A stretch of 51,813 nucleotides of DNA from Deltaproteobacteria bacterium (GCA_024636215.1 JAGXHL010000042.1:1-51813), one strand, 5' to 3'; counted from the first letter of the stretch, positions 25,506 through 34,924 are shown. Translations and numbers: made by a program. The notes: a model not told the origin generated them from the sequence alone.

Positions 25506-27770
25506 TTATGCGGAAACCTTATTGATCTGCAGTAGATCCGTCATGCCCTGGAAGATCTTCTGAATACCGTCCATGCGCAGATTGCGCATCCCCTGCTGCA
25601 TGGCAATTTCGGTGATTTCTTCAACCCCTGAACTCTGCTTGATCGCCCGCTTGATCTCCGGAGAATTCGTCATCAGTTCATGCACGGCGATCCGGCCGCT
25701 ATAACCTTGGCCTTCACATTTTTCACAGCCGACGGCTTTCATCAGGGTCAGGTCCTTGGAGAATTGCGGCAGGCCATCTTCCTTGAACTGCTCGGCACCA
25801 TAAGCTGCGACCAGGTCATGGTACTCTTCCTGCTCAGGATGGTAGGGCTCTTTGCACTCATTGCACAGCCGACGTGCCAGTCTTTGAGCAATGATGCCGA
25901 GCATGGCATCGGCAAAGTTGAAAGGGTCCATGCCCATTTCTATCAGCCTGATCACAGTCTCCGGTGCGTTGTTGGTGTGCAGGGTGCTGAAGACACGGTG
26001 ACCGGTCAGTGATGCACCGATCGCGGTTTTGGCAGTGACCGGGTCACGCATCTCACCGATCATAATGACATCGGGATCGGCGCGCAGAAAGGAACGCAGG
26101 GCCTCTTCAAAGTTGAAGCCGATCTTGGGGTGGACCTGGACCTGCCTTAAGCCCTCCTGAGTAATCTCTACGGGGTCTTCAGCCGTCCAGATCTTTGTCT
26201 CCGGAGAGTTGATCTCGGCCAGGGCCGAGTGCAGGGTGGTGGTCTTGCCGGAACCGGTGGGGCCGACACAGAGGATGATGCCGTAAGGTCTATGAACCAA
26301 TTTTTTAAAGCGTTCAAGATTGCTGGCGGAGAAGCCAAGGTCATCGAGAGGAATAATATTTGACGAGGCTAATACACGCAGTACAGCATCTTCCTGGCCA
26401 CCGACGGTCGGTGTGATCTCAACACGATATTCGATGCGCTCGCCGGCTTGCTTAAGGAGAATTTTGCCCGATTGGGGGCGCCGATGCTCGGCGATGTCGA
26501 GCTTGGAAATAATCTTCAGCCGCGAGATGACCGCTGCTTTGTAAGTTGCGGCAATCTGGTGAACCGTATAACAGATACCATCTTTCCGATAACGGATCTT
26601 GAGCGGCTGCGGACCCATCCCCGGCTCAAAATGAATATCGGAAATACCTTTTTTGCTGGCGTCGAGGAGGACCTTATTGACCAGGTTGATGACCTTGGAG
26701 TCTGATTCGGTGATCTTGTCGAGCTCCGGCTCATCGTCGACCTCGACATCGAGATCTTCCAGCTCATCAATCAGATCTTCGACGCTGTCATCGTTTTGAT
26801 CGAAAATATCTGCGATCTTCTCGCCGAGCTGTGCGCTGCGGGCACAGACCAGTTCGATCTGGCAGTTGGTGGCGAAACGCAGATTTTCACTGATAGTTGG
26901 ATCGGTCGGGTTCGCAGTTGCAACAGTGAGGGTGGTGCCCTGCAAAGAAATCGGCAGCGACTGCATGCGGATAATCATGTCGCGGGGAACTTTTCTAATT
27001 GCCTGCGGATCGATTGTAGTTTCTTCCAGGTCAATAACCTTGAGGCCGAATTTACGGGCCAGAGCTTCTAAGAGCTGATCTTCGGTAATCAGCCCTTTTT
27101 CAATCAGGATCAGGCCGATCCGTTTGCGTTTGCCGGAGGTCTGATCTTTGAGAGCCTCTTCAACCTGTTGTTTTGTGACCAACCCTGCTTCGACAAGGAT
27201 GTCACCAACCCGTGCCTGCGGCTTCTTGCCGCTCTTGACGGCATTGTTGATGGCCTGCTCAACGATGACCCGTGGAAGCTCCGCCTTTTCAGCAATGATC
27301 TCACCGACCCGACGGCTTCTTAACTCTTTTTGCGCCGATAAGGCTTCATCAAGCTCGGTCTGACTGACCAGGCCTTGCTGAGTCAGGACTTCGCCCAGGG
27401 GTTTTTCGTGCTTACGTTTCTTGAACCCCTCGGAGGTAAAGAAGATCGATTTGAAATCACTGTCTATTTCGACCGGATAGCCGAAGAAGCCTTGGGCAAC
27501 GCGCTTGCCGCTTTTTTTCAGGCGGAGGTGAAACCTTTCTCCGGTACGAGTCGTGACATCTTCAAAAAACTCATCTTCACTGAAAGAGTCGCCGAGATCG
27601 GGTTTGCCAAGGAACTTGATAAAACAGATTGCAGAGAGTCCAAGCTTGTTGTTTCTCTGCTCAGTGGCACAAAAAAAGTCGACGTATTCTGAGACAGGGT
27701 CGAAATCCTGATTAAGAATACCCTGGCGCTCGCTACCATCGAGGAGTTTTATGGTCAGTTCGGATTGCAC
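25506..27770 (-). CDS. Orphan PulE/GspE-family ATPase with tandem MshEN motifs
   Basis: A 754-residue secretion or pilus-type ATPase separate from the gsp operon. Residues 1-115 form an extra N-terminal domain of unknown family. Residues 122-250 hold four [RP]-x-G-x-[IL]-[IL] repeats (PLGEVL, RVGEII, RVGDIL, RIGLIL), each followed by a G-L-hydrophobic helix. This is the pattern of MshEN domains that bind c-di-GMP in MshE-type ATPases. An acidic linker (330-352) leads to the ATPase core: Walker A GPTGSGKT (503-510), Walker B DVIMIGEMRD, His box STLHTNN and paired CxxC (CNEC, CEKC). GTG 27770 has AGGGGGG upstream. It may drive a type IV pilus or an unlinked secretion machine; no PilB partner genes are nearby. 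Confidence 0.88.
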   Translation of the reverse strand: MQSELTIKLLDGSERQGILNQDFDPVSEYVDFFCATEQRNNKLGLSAICFIKFLGKPDLGDSFSEDEFFEDVTTRTGERFHLRLKKSGKRVAQGFFGYPVEIDSDFKSIFFTSEGFKKRKHEKPLGEVLTQQGLVSQTELDEALSAQKELRSRRVGEIIAEKAELPRVIVEQAINNAVKSGKKPQARVGDILVEAGLVTKQQVEEALKDQTSGKRKRIGLILIEKGLITEDQLLEALARKFGLKVIDLEETTIDPQAIRKVPRDMIIRMQSLPISLQGTTLTVATANPTDPTISENLRFATNCQIELVCARSAQLGEKIADIFDQNDDSVEDLIDELEDLDVEVDDEPELDKITESDSKVINLVNKVLLDASKKGISDIHFEPGMGPQPLKIRYRKDGICYTVHQIAATYKAAVISRLKIISKLDIAEHRRPQSGKILLKQAGERIEYRVEITPTVGGQEDAVLRVLASSNIIPLDDLGFSASNLERFKKLVHRPYGIILCVGPTGSGKTTTLHSALAEINSPETKIWTAEDPVEITQEGLRQVQVHPKIGFNFEEALRSFLRADPDVIMIGEMRDPVTAKTAIGASLTGHRVFSTLHTNNAPETVIRLIEMGMDPFNFADAMLGIIAQRLARRLCNECKEPYHPEQEEYHDLVAAYGAEQFKEDGLPQFSKDLTLMKAVGCEKCEGQGYSGRIAVHELMTNSPEIKRAIKQSSGVEEITEIAMQQGMRNLRMDGIQKIFQGMTDLLQINKVSA

Positions 27771-27794
27771 GGGAATCCCCCCTGGGACTTTTCA

Positions 27795-27810
27795 TTGTGA
27801 AGGACGTAAA
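27795..27810 (+). repeat. 16-bp motif shared with 43.35 kb
   Basis: TTGTGAAGGACGTAAA occurs here 25 bp before the PulE-like start and again, duplicated, at 43346-43382. Both sites are in gaps upstream of genes. It may be a regulator site or a scrap of repeat DNA. Confidence 0.4.
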
Positions 27811-27919
27811 GCATCTACATTCTAAATGTTTTGCACGATTTGCCAAGTAAAAACAAGTCTATCAGAGCATCGGGCTGGCTGCTCTTTGTCGCCTAAGCCG
27901 TTGATAGCGGCTCTTGCAC

Positions 27920-28093
27920 TCATGATTTGTTGCCGTGTCTGTTGATTTGTTCGTATAGAGCAATCTGTTCAGCGATGGAGAGTTTCTTTTTGCCCTCTCC
28001 ACAAGGTTTCAGGCAGAGCCGACAGCGTTCATCGGAACACCATTGACAGCAGCGACAGTCCGGGCAGGGATGTTTTTTGTCAGCGGGCTTCAT
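27920..28093 (-). CDS. Small Cys-rich protein, 57 residues
   Basis: A short open frame beginning MKPADKKHPCPDCRCCQWCS, followed by DERCRLCLKPCGEGKK and a helical tail (LSIAEQIALYEQINRHG). Nine cysteines lie between residues 10 and 31, including C-x2-C-x-C-C-x2-C and C-x2-C-x3-C groups. This looks like a compact metal-binding knuckle. Its start overlaps the 3' end of the MATE-like gene by 14 bp, suggesting coupled translation, and AGGA lies immediately before the ATG (tight spacing). The dense cysteine pattern and operon overlap argue for a real gene. No named function is recognised; zinc or Fe-S binding is inference. Confidence 0.7.
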   Translation of the reverse strand: MKPADKKHPCPDCRCCQWCSDERCRLCLKPCGEGKKKLSIAEQIALYEQINRHGNKS

Positions 28094-29411
28094 TCCTGTA
28101 TTTTACGGTTTTTGCGTCAAGCGGCACAAGCCCGCGACTTGCTAATAATTTGCCGCGTTGGCGGTAAAGATAGCCCGCTTCACAAAGTTCTGCCAGCAGC
28201 AGCAGGAATATGGCCGCGGCAATCCCTGGGATAGGCATGAACTGAAGGGTGAAGACGGGCCATAAAGCCACCATCAGCAGTGCTTTATAAAAGGTTGAGT
28301 AGCCCAGTCGCGCGGTGAGGTGCGCGCCGGCAAACCAGCCTCGCAAGAGGTTAGCTGCACCGTACAGGATCGGAAAGAAGGCGCAGGCGGTCATGGGCCA
28401 GCGGAGGTACTGCTGCATGGCCGTATCCAGGCCCATGACGGTACCGAGGATCAGGCCATTCAAAGGCCAGGCGAGCAGGAGCATGATGAAAGCCATGCCG
28501 CCGCTGATTTTTAGCAAAAACTGCGTCAGTGTTTGACTGTCCTCATCTCTTTGCACCAGTGTCAGGTAGGCCTGCTGCAGGTTGCGCATCGGCCCGGCCA
28601 ACAGAAAAAGGAAGCCCCGAATTACGCCGAAAGCCGCCAGGGCGAGCGTGCCGTCCGGCAGTCGGCTGATGATGGCGTTGATGATGAGCGGCACCGTCTG
28701 TTGCAAACCAGAGGAGTAGGCAAGAGGCAGGCCATAGCGCAGGATTTCGATAAAGCGACTGTCGTCATCCTGGTCGGCTTTGAGCCTGACTCTCCAGGCG
28801 AAGAAGCCGATGACCAGGGTTTCAGTGCCGACGCAACCGAGCAGAGCAAAGGCCGCGACCTGTGTGCCACTGAACCAGTGCTGACCGATCCAGAGATAGG
28901 CAAACAGCATGAGGATGCGAACTGCCGTGGCGAAGGAGACCAGGCCGGTTCTGCGGGCACGAATGACCAACCCCTGGAAAAGACCGCGCAGGCCGGTGAT
29001 GAAGGGGAGAAAAACCAGTAAAGCGAGAGTGTCACGGGCGCCTTGGGCGACCTCGGGGGCGACCCCGAGAAGATGGTCAAGGATGAAGGTGCCGACCGGA
29101 CTGAAGGCAAGCAGGGCAAGCAGAATTGAGACCCAGGTGGCGATCAGCAAGACGAACAGGGTCATAGCGATAAGGGATTTACGACCCCGCACCATGGCGA
29201 TGGTAATCGTATGGTTCTGATAAGACGGCGAGGCAACAAACAGATGCAGGACCATGGCGACCGAGAATCCGGCCAGAACCACCACAGCGTCGTCCAGACG
29301 GGCCAGGCCGGCGTTGATGATCGAATGAGAGACGCTCATCAGCTGGACGTTGAGCAGCAGCGGAAAAAAGAAGAGAGCAACGTCCTTCTGCGTCAGGCGG
29401 ACATCGCTCAA
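28080..29411 (-). CDS. MATE/MOP-superfamily membrane transporter
   Basis: A 443-residue protein with about twelve hydrophobic helices in two halves (for example VALFFFPLLLNVQLMSVSHS and YGLPLAYSSGLQQTVPLIIN), the layout of MOP-superfamily exporters. It resembles a divergent MATE-like or ANKH-like branch of deltaproteobacteria more than a classical drug exporter. The start is a TTG at 29411 within a 4-bp TTGA overlap with the gph stop; no ATG fits the first helix. It overlaps the downstream Cys-rich gene. Substrate not predictable. Confidence 0.75.
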   Translation of the reverse strand: MSDVRLTQKDVALFFFPLLLNVQLMSVSHSIINAGLARLDDAVVVLAGFSVAMVLHLFVASPSYQNHTITIAMVRGRKSLIAMTLFVLLIATWVSILLALLAFSPVGTFILDHLLGVAPEVAQGARDTLALLVFLPFITGLRGLFQGLVIRARRTGLVSFATAVRILMLFAYLWIGQHWFSGTQVAAFALLGCVGTETLVIGFFAWRVRLKADQDDDSRFIEILRYGLPLAYSSGLQQTVPLIINAIISRLPDGTLALAAFGVIRGFLFLLAGPMRNLQQAYLTLVQRDEDSQTLTQFLLKISGGMAFIMLLLAWPLNGLILGTVMGLDTAMQQYLRWPMTACAFFPILYGAANLLRGWFAGAHLTARLGYSTFYKALLMVALWPVFTLQFMPIPGIAAAIFLLLLAELCEAGYLYRQRGKLLASRGLVPLDAKTVKYRNEAR

Positions 29412-30049
29412 GAGAGATTGCTCAGGGGGAAGACCCGAGGCAGATCGATGGATCTGTCGGCCTGAAAATCTGCTTGCAGGCCATCGTCATGACCGAGGCC
29501 CCAGGCACAGAAACATGATTTGACCCCGGCGGCGTGGGCGGCGCGCAGGTCAACATGATGATCACCGAGCAGCACAGTTTTCTCCGGATGAGAGTCAAGA
29601 AGTTTCAGAGCATGGTGAACCATGTCGGGATGGGGTTTTTTCTGCAGGGCAAGTTCAGCGCCGATGACATGTTGAAAAAATGGCGACAGACCCAGTCGAT
29701 CGACGAGTATCTCGGCAAGGTGTTGTGGCTTGTTGGTGACGACCGCCATAGGTTTCTGCCGATGCATGACGAGAAAATCCATGATGCCCGGGTAGAGGAC
29801 CGTTTCATCGGTCAAATGCTCGGTGTAAATCTCCATGAATCGTTTGCGGCGCTTCTGGTTGTACAGCTCTTCAGGTAAGGCCCTCTGCAGCAGCAGACCA
29901 ACCCCGTCGCCAACATAGCCGCGGGCCTGATCTCTGGTGACAGCAGGCAGATCAAGTTCCTCCCGCAGCAGGTTAATCGCCCTGGTCAGGTCGGGGATGG
30001 AGTCGACCAGCGTACCGTCGAGATCGAAGAGGAATGTATCAATGGACAT
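29408..30049 (-). CDS. gph: HAD-family phosphoglycolate phosphatase
   Basis: A 213-residue cytoplasmic hydrolase likely to convert 2-phosphoglycolate to glycolate, a salvage step for damaged DNA ends and metabolic by-products. Motif I is FDLDGTLVDS, motif II VVTNKPQ, motif III Lys in KKPHPDM, and motif IV GDHHVDLRAAHAAG (GDxxxD variant). ATG 30049 with AGG upstream is chosen because it gives the standard N-terminus. A 56-residue upstream extension would translate the tandem repeat in the gap. It overlaps the MATE-like gene. Confidence 0.85.
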   Translation of the reverse strand: MSIDTFLFDLDGTLVDSIPDLTRAINLLREELDLPAVTRDQARGYVGDGVGLLLQRALPEELYNQKRRKRFMEIYTEHLTDETVLYPGIMDFLVMHRQKPMAVVTNKPQHLAEILVDRLGLSPFFQHVIGAELALQKKPHPDMVHHALKLLDSHPEKTVLLGDHHVDLRAAHAAGVKSCFCAWGLGHDDGLQADFQADRSIDLPRVFPLSNLS

Positions 30050-30058
30050 AACTAACCT

Positions 30059-30137
30059 GGGGGCTGTAGGGCTGTAGGGCTGTAGGGCTGTAAAGCTATA
30101 AGCTATAAGTTTTAAAAGCTTTACAGCCTTACAGCTT
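30059..30137 (-). repeat. CTGTAGGG tandem repeat with inverted arm, yggS-gph gap
   Basis: GGGCTGTA is repeated three to four times at 30060-30092. The last unit continues as GGCTGTAAAGCT (30086-30097), which is a perfect 12-bp inverted match of AGCTTTACAGCC (30117-30128). The resulting hairpin lies between yggS and gph in the same transcript. It may act as an intercistronic attenuator or mRNA-stability element; no T-run follows on the minus strand. Confidence 0.65.
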
Positions 30138-30149
30138 ACAGCTTCGTTT

Positions 30150-30833
30150 CTATCTTGCTCCGAAGATCGCGGTGCCGACGCGCACCATGGTCGAGCCTTC
30201 TTCGATGGCGACTTCAAAGTCGTGGCTCATGCCCATGGAGAGTTCCTGCATGCGGACGTTTGGCAGACCCAACGCGTCAACTTTTATCGCCAGTTCCTGT
30301 AGTTGCCGAAAATAAGGGCGGACGTCTTCGGGATCCTCTGCCCAGGGGGGCAGGGCCATCAGGCCCATGATGCGCAGATGCGGCAGTGCTGCAACCTTGC
30401 GAGCCAGGGCGATCAGAGCTTCGGCCGTGGTGCCCGCCTTGCTCTCCTCATCGCCAAGATTGACCTGGAGGAGGATGTCGAGACAGGTGTTGTCCTTGCC
30501 CCACTGTCGATTGATCTCTTTCGCCAGGGAGAGGCGATCAACCGAATGAATCATGGCGACCTTGCCGCGCAGGTATTTAACCTTGTTGCTTTGCAGCGCG
30601 CCGATAAAGTGCCATTCGGCTTCGCCGCTGACCTCGTCGATCTTGGCAACACACTCCTGCGCATAACTCTCCCCGAACAACCTCTGTCCGGCACGGATCG
30701 CAGCCTCTATCGCCGCAGCGGGTTTTTTTTTGGAGACCGCAACCAGGCGCACGGTCGCAGGATCACGCTGACAGCGCCGGCAGACGTCAGCAATGCGGTT
30801 TGAAATTTGCGTGATGTTGTCCGAGATATTCAT
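30150..30833 (-). CDS. yggS: YggS/PLPBP pyridoxal-phosphate homeostasis protein
   Basis: A 227-residue PLP-binding TIM-barrel protein that balances vitamin B6 and amino-acid pools. Key segments are the PLP-lysine strand RLVAVSKKKPAAAI, FGESYAQE, EWHFIGALQSNKV and the C-terminal LSMGMSHDFEVAIEEG followed by MVRVGTAIFG. Length and motif order are normal. It starts at ATG 30833, six bases after the maf stop, so the two are probably one message. Confidence 0.92.
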   Translation of the reverse strand: MNISDNITQISNRIADVCRRCQRDPATVRLVAVSKKKPAAAIEAAIRAGQRLFGESYAQECVAKIDEVSGEAEWHFIGALQSNKVKYLRGKVAMIHSVDRLSLAKEINRQWGKDNTCLDILLQVNLGDEESKAGTTAEALIALARKVAALPHLRIMGLMALPPWAEDPEDVRPYFRQLQELAIKVDALGLPNVRMQELSMGMSHDFEVAIEEGSTMVRVGTAIFGAR

Positions 30834-30838
30834 AAGGG

Positions 30839-31447
30839 TCAGCCTGAGGTCACAAAAAGTTCTATGGCACCGAGTTCTTCAAGCGCGGCGATGACTTCGC
30901 ACAGAGGCAGACCGACAACGTTGGTGTAGCTGCCTTCAATCCTCGGCACCATGAAAGAACCAATCCCCTGGATGGCATAGGAACCCGCCTTGTCAAAGGG
31001 TTCCCTGCTGGCAATGTACCCTTCAATTTCCTGACTTGTCAAATCCTTGAAAAAGACTTTTGTCGTGATAGCCGCGCTGATTGTGCGAGACGTCTGTCGA
31101 TCGTAAACGGCGTAGCCGGAGATGACGCGATGACTGCGGCCGGAAAGACGCTGGAGCATGCCTTCGGCCTCTGCTGCATCAAGCGGTTTGCCGAGGATCT
31201 CCCCGTCGCAGACGACCACGGTATCGCCGCCGATGAACCAGCGCCCCTGTTGATCGGGGCGGCTGGCAACCTCCATCGCCTTGTCGCAACTCAGACGTAC
31301 GACATGGGCTTGCGGCGTCTCATCCGGCAGCAGACTTTCCTCGGCATTGCTTGGCACGACCTGGACGTTGATGCCGACCTGATTGAGCAACTCACGGCGA
31401 CGGGGTGACGCTGAAGCGAGAACAATATCCTGAAGCTCTTGAGGCAT
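30839..31447 (-). CDS. maf: Maf-family nucleotide pyrophosphatase
   Basis: A 202-residue Maf/YhdE house-cleaning enzyme that hydrolyses non-canonical or excess nucleoside triphosphates, probably dTTP/UTP type. Motifs are LASASPRRRELL at the N-terminus, GGDTVVVCDGEILGKP, LSGRSHRVISGYAV and AGSYAIQGIG. ATG 31447 gives the family N-terminus; a longer frame would run into the diguanylate cyclase gene 17 bp upstream. Confidence 0.9.
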   Translation of the reverse strand: MPQELQDIVLASASPRRRELLNQVGINVQVVPSNAEESLLPDETPQAHVVRLSCDKAMEVASRPDQQGRWFIGGDTVVVCDGEILGKPLDAAEAEGMLQRLSGRSHRVISGYAVYDRQTSRTISAAITTKVFFKDLTSQEIEGYIASREPFDKAGSYAIQGIGSFMVPRIEGSYTNVVGLPLCEVIAALEELGAIELFVTSG

Positions 31448-31463
31448 GTATGCATTCCGTTGA

Positions 31464-33512
31464 TTAATTTTGATGCGAGAGGAGCGCCTGTCCTTCCATG
31501 CTGGCTTCGAAAAGAACCAGGCGATTACGGCCGGACTGTTTGGCGGTGTAGAGAGCAAGGTCGGCGGCATGCAGCAATGCGTTGGCCGTGACACCATCAG
31601 CGGGAAAGGATGCGATGCCGATGCTGGTGGTCAGGCGGCCAAGTGGCAGATGACTCTCGCCCGGAAAACTCTCGGCTTCTATGGCGCGGCGAATCCGCTC
31701 GCCGACAAAGATCGATTCTTTCTTGCCGGTCCCAGGCAGGATCAGGCAAAATTCTTCTCCTCCGAAGCGGGTGACGACATCCATCTCCCGGGCAGAGCGC
31801 CGCATGACCTCAGCCACTTTGCGCAGGGCCTCGTCGCCGGCCAGATGTCCGCAGAGATCATTGTAGACCTTGAAGCTGTCCAGATCGGCCAGGAGGATGC
31901 AGAAATTCTGCTTTTGTCGTTCTCCTCTGCTGAATTCCTCTTGCAGGCGATCTTCAAGAAAGCGCCTGTTATAGAGACCGGTCAGAGGGTCGGTTATGGC
32001 AAGCTGCTCGAACTTACCGGCTTTTTCGAGAGATGCCGCACGATCGACCATTAATACCGCATGTCCGGTGAAGGTCTGCACCAGGTTGAGGTCGGTCTCG
32101 GTAAAATTGCCGCCATTGTCCTTGTCAGCCAGGTTGAGGACACCGATCAGCCGATCATTGGCTTCGAGAGGAAGGCTTATAAAGGACTTGGTTTTAAAGC
32201 GAGGCCGGTTTTTCGTCGCAACTCTGCTGTCTCTCTCAATATCATTGACCAGCATCGGGAAACCGCTCTTGGCGACCTGCCCGGCGATGCCTTCGCCGTA
32301 GGCGACCGACATGGTCTTTGCCAAAGAAGAGGTCATGCCCTTGGCGGCTTCAATCTTCAGGGTTCCTTCTGTCTCATGAAGCAGCATCAGCGAGCCACTG
32401 GTTGCAGTCAGTAGTTCTGCAGACATCTCGAGGATCTGCTGATAGAGGTCTCGACGACTGCCAAGCAGGGATAGCTTGCTGATCATGGCAACCATGCGCG
32501 CAGAGAATTGTCGCTCAAGCTGCCGACCTGCGGCTGTTCTCAGACTCTCCAGGCGGCTTGCCAGACGATTGACCAGGAGTTCGATCAGGGCCTGGTCGCG
32601 GCTGTGAAGCTGGACGTCCAGAACCACAATAGCGCCCAGTTGAATATTATTTTCCTTTAGCGTGAAGAGGTGCGCTGTCAGGGTTTTCAGGCCAGGGAAA
32701 AAGGTTGCCAGTTGTCCTGCTGAGAGAGCCTTTGGATGACCACTCGACTGTTCCAGGTGTTCTGCAAGATGTTTGTGGTCGAGTTGAAAGCTTTCCGGGT
32801 CAAGTCCGAGCGTTGAATGAATAGTCATCGAAAGACCTGGCTGCTGCAAAACGATCAGGACTTTAGGTAAGTTAAAGAGCACAACCAGAGCTTCACTGAC
32901 AATTTCTACCGCCTGCTCACTCTCTGTGCAATCGGCAAGATCGCGCGCCAGAGTCTGAACAGCTTCCAACCTTTTCGTAGTATGGGCCAGGCTGAGAGAG
33001 TGCAATTGCTGGTCAAGTAGTCGTGGTAGGGATCTGGAGATCTCATCGGCCATTGACTCGGCTTCAGGTATGCTGATCAGCTGCGGGCGGTCCCCTGATT
33101 CGAGGACCCGTGTTTTGGCTCCCGGCAGGACAGCGCTTGCGGGTGCGCGGTGTGTTGTTTTGATTTGTTCAAAGACCCCGCCGCCGAGCAGGCAATCAGG
33201 AAGGTCCTTGCTCTCAGGCAAGGGAACGATGAAACAGACAAAACCCTGTGCACAGCTCTGGACGACCGGCTGGTTGGTCAACAGAGCTTGAGAAATGCCT
33301 GTTTCCCAGGTTTGACAACACGCGGTGAGACAGTGGAGCTCTCCACCGAGCGGAGCGCAGATGGCATGGATCGCCGCGAGAAGGCCATCGCGACCCTGGT
33401 CTTCAGAATAGAGAGAGAGGTTGAAGGGTGCACTGAGCGGATGCCGGCGCAGCATTTCAAGCAGGTCTCGTGAATCGACCAGTTTGATGGATGATGTGCC
33501 GTCAGCTGTCAC
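31464..33512 (-). CDS. GAF-GGDEF diguanylate cyclase with PocR-like N-terminus
   Basis: A 682-residue signalling enzyme that should make c-di-GMP. The N-terminal about 120 residues resemble a PocR-type sensor (GELHCLTACCQTWE, QGFVCFIVPL, CLLGGGVFEQ). A weaker GAF-like region spans about 180-320. A clear GAF domain lies at about 345-490, including GEGIAGQVAKSGFPMLVNDI. The C-terminal GGDEF domain carries DPLTGLYNRRFL, LLADLDSFKVYND and the active GGEEF. An RxxD product-inhibition site (REMD) stands five residues before GGEEF. There is no transmembrane segment, so it is likely cytosolic. Start GTG 33512 follows AGGGGG. It lies in the same direction as maf and upstream of it. Confidence 0.9.
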   Translation of the reverse strand: MTADGTSSIKLVDSRDLLEMLRRHPLSAPFNLSLYSEDQGRDGLLAAIHAICAPLGGELHCLTACCQTWETGISQALLTNQPVVQSCAQGFVCFIVPLPESKDLPDCLLGGGVFEQIKTTHRAPASAVLPGAKTRVLESGDRPQLISIPEAESMADEISRSLPRLLDQQLHSLSLAHTTKRLEAVQTLARDLADCTESEQAVEIVSEALVVLFNLPKVLIVLQQPGLSMTIHSTLGLDPESFQLDHKHLAEHLEQSSGHPKALSAGQLATFFPGLKTLTAHLFTLKENNIQLGAIVVLDVQLHSRDQALIELLVNRLASRLESLRTAAGRQLERQFSARMVAMISKLSLLGSRRDLYQQILEMSAELLTATSGSLMLLHETEGTLKIEAAKGMTSSLAKTMSVAYGEGIAGQVAKSGFPMLVNDIERDSRVATKNRPRFKTKSFISLPLEANDRLIGVLNLADKDNGGNFTETDLNLVQTFTGHAVLMVDRAASLEKAGKFEQLAITDPLTGLYNRRFLEDRLQEEFSRGERQKQNFCILLADLDSFKVYNDLCGHLAGDEALRKVAEVMRRSAREMDVVTRFGGEEFCLILPGTGKKESIFVGERIRRAIEAESFPGESHLPLGRLTTSIGIASFPADGVTANALLHAADLALYTAKQSGRNRLVLFEASMEGQALLSHQN

Positions 33513-33619
33513 CCCTTGCCCCCTGTGAGATCGAAAAATACATTGGAAAATTATTTGCTGATATTAACTTGCTACCCTATCAAATATTTAGTCTCCAGGC
33601 AATCCACAATATAACCCTG

Positions 33620-34924
33620 TTACTCTGCTTTTCGCCACAAATCAAGGTCGGCCAGAGCGCGGTCCGCCATGGCCTGACGACGGTCACGGCGCTTACGGAC
33701 ACGCTGCTCCAGTGCCGGCAAGAGGCCGTAGGTGATATTCATGGGCTGAAAGTTCTCTGCTGAAGCTGTCACCGGGTAGTTGAGCAAGGCGCCGAGGGCC
33801 GTCGTCAAGGGAGGTGGATTGAAACTGCGTTCCTGATAACAGGCCGCAGCGGAGAGTCCGGCCAGAAAACCGCTGGCAGCTGATTCGACATAGCCTTCGA
33901 CACCGGTAATCTGACCGGCAAAGAAGATGTTGCAGGATTGCTTGAGTTGCAAGGTTTCGGTCAGGCAAGCTGGTGCGTTGATGAAGGTGTTGCGGTGCAT
34001 GCTGCCAAGGCGGGCAAATTTAACCTTCTCCAGACCGGGGATGGTGCGGAAGATCCGCTCCTGTTCCGGATAGGTCAACTTGGTCTGAAAGCCGACCAGG
34101 TTGTAGAGGTTGGCGTGCTTGTCGTCCTGGCGTAACTGAATGACCGCAAAGGGGTCGTGTCCGGTCCTGGGATCGCGCAGGCCGACCGGTTTCATCGGAC
34201 CGAAGGCCAGGGTCATTGCGCCGCGCTCCGCAAGCACTTCAACCGGCATGCAGCCTTCGAAGTGAAGCACTTTTTCAAAGTCGTGCGGGACGACCTTGTC
34301 GCCTGTGCAGAGGGCTTCGACGAAGGCCAGATACTGTTCTTTGTCAAAGGGGCAGTTGAGGTAGTCTGCACCGCCGCGATCATAGCGGGAGGCTGCATAA
34401 ACCTGCTCCATGTCGATCGAATCTGCTTCGACGATCGGGGCGATGGCGTCGTAGAAATAAAGGTGTTTCTGGCCGGTCAGGGCGCCGATCCTTGCTGCCA
34501 GGGCGTCAGAAGTGAGAGGCCCGCTGGCGATGATTACCAGGCGGTCCATGGGGATTTCCGTAATCTCCTGCCGATGCAGGCTAATCAGGGGATGCCCGAC
34601 GATCATCCTGGTGATCTGGTCGGCAAAGCCTTCCCGGTCGACGGCCAGTGCTCCACCGGCCGGAACCGCGTGAGTGTCTGCGGTTGTAATGAAGAGACTG
34701 TTGCAGCGGCGCAGTTCTTCCTTCAGGAGACCGACGGCGTTGTGCATACCGGTGCCGCGCAGGGAATTCGAGCAGACCAGTTCGCTGAGGCGGTCACTCT
34801 GATGCGCAGGCGTCATCCGCTTTGGGCGCATTTCAAAGAGATCGACCGGGATGCCTTTCCCAGCGATTTGCCAGGCGGCTTCGCAACCGGCGAGGCCGGC
34901 ACCGATAATGGTAATGGGTGTCAT
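33620..34924 (-). CDS. trmFO: tRNA (m5U54) methyltransferase TrmFO
   Basis: A 434-residue folate/FAD-dependent enzyme that makes 5-methyluridine at position 54 of tRNA using methylene-tetrahydrofolate. The FAD-binding start is [14 protein letters not shown], followed by [20 protein letters not shown] and [32 protein letters not shown] and the second flavin motif [22 protein letters not shown] 34924 gives the standard N-terminus; upstream codons lie in a repeat-bearing gap. Gene order topA-trmFO is common in the class. Confidence 0.95.
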   Translation of the reverse strand: MTPITIIGAGLAGCEAAWQIAGKGIPVDLFEMRPKRMTPAHQSDRLSELVCSNSLRGTGMHNAVGLLKEELRRCNSLFITTADTHAVPAGGALAVDREGFADQITRMIVGHPLISLHRQEITEIPMDRLVIIASGPLTSDALAARIGALTGQKHLYFYDAIAPIVEADSIDMEQVYAASRYDRGGADYLNCPFDKEQYLAFVEALCTGDKVVPHDFEKVLHFEGCMPVEVLAERGAMTLAFGPMKPVGLRDPRTGHDPFAVIQLRQDDKHANLYNLVGFQTKLTYPEQERIFRTIPGLEKVKFARLGSMHRNTFINAPACLTETLQLKQSCNIFFAGQITGVEGYVESAASGFLAGLSAAACYQERSFNPPPLTTALGALLNYPVTASAENFQPMNITYGLLPALEQRVRKRRDRRQAMADRALADLDLWRKAE

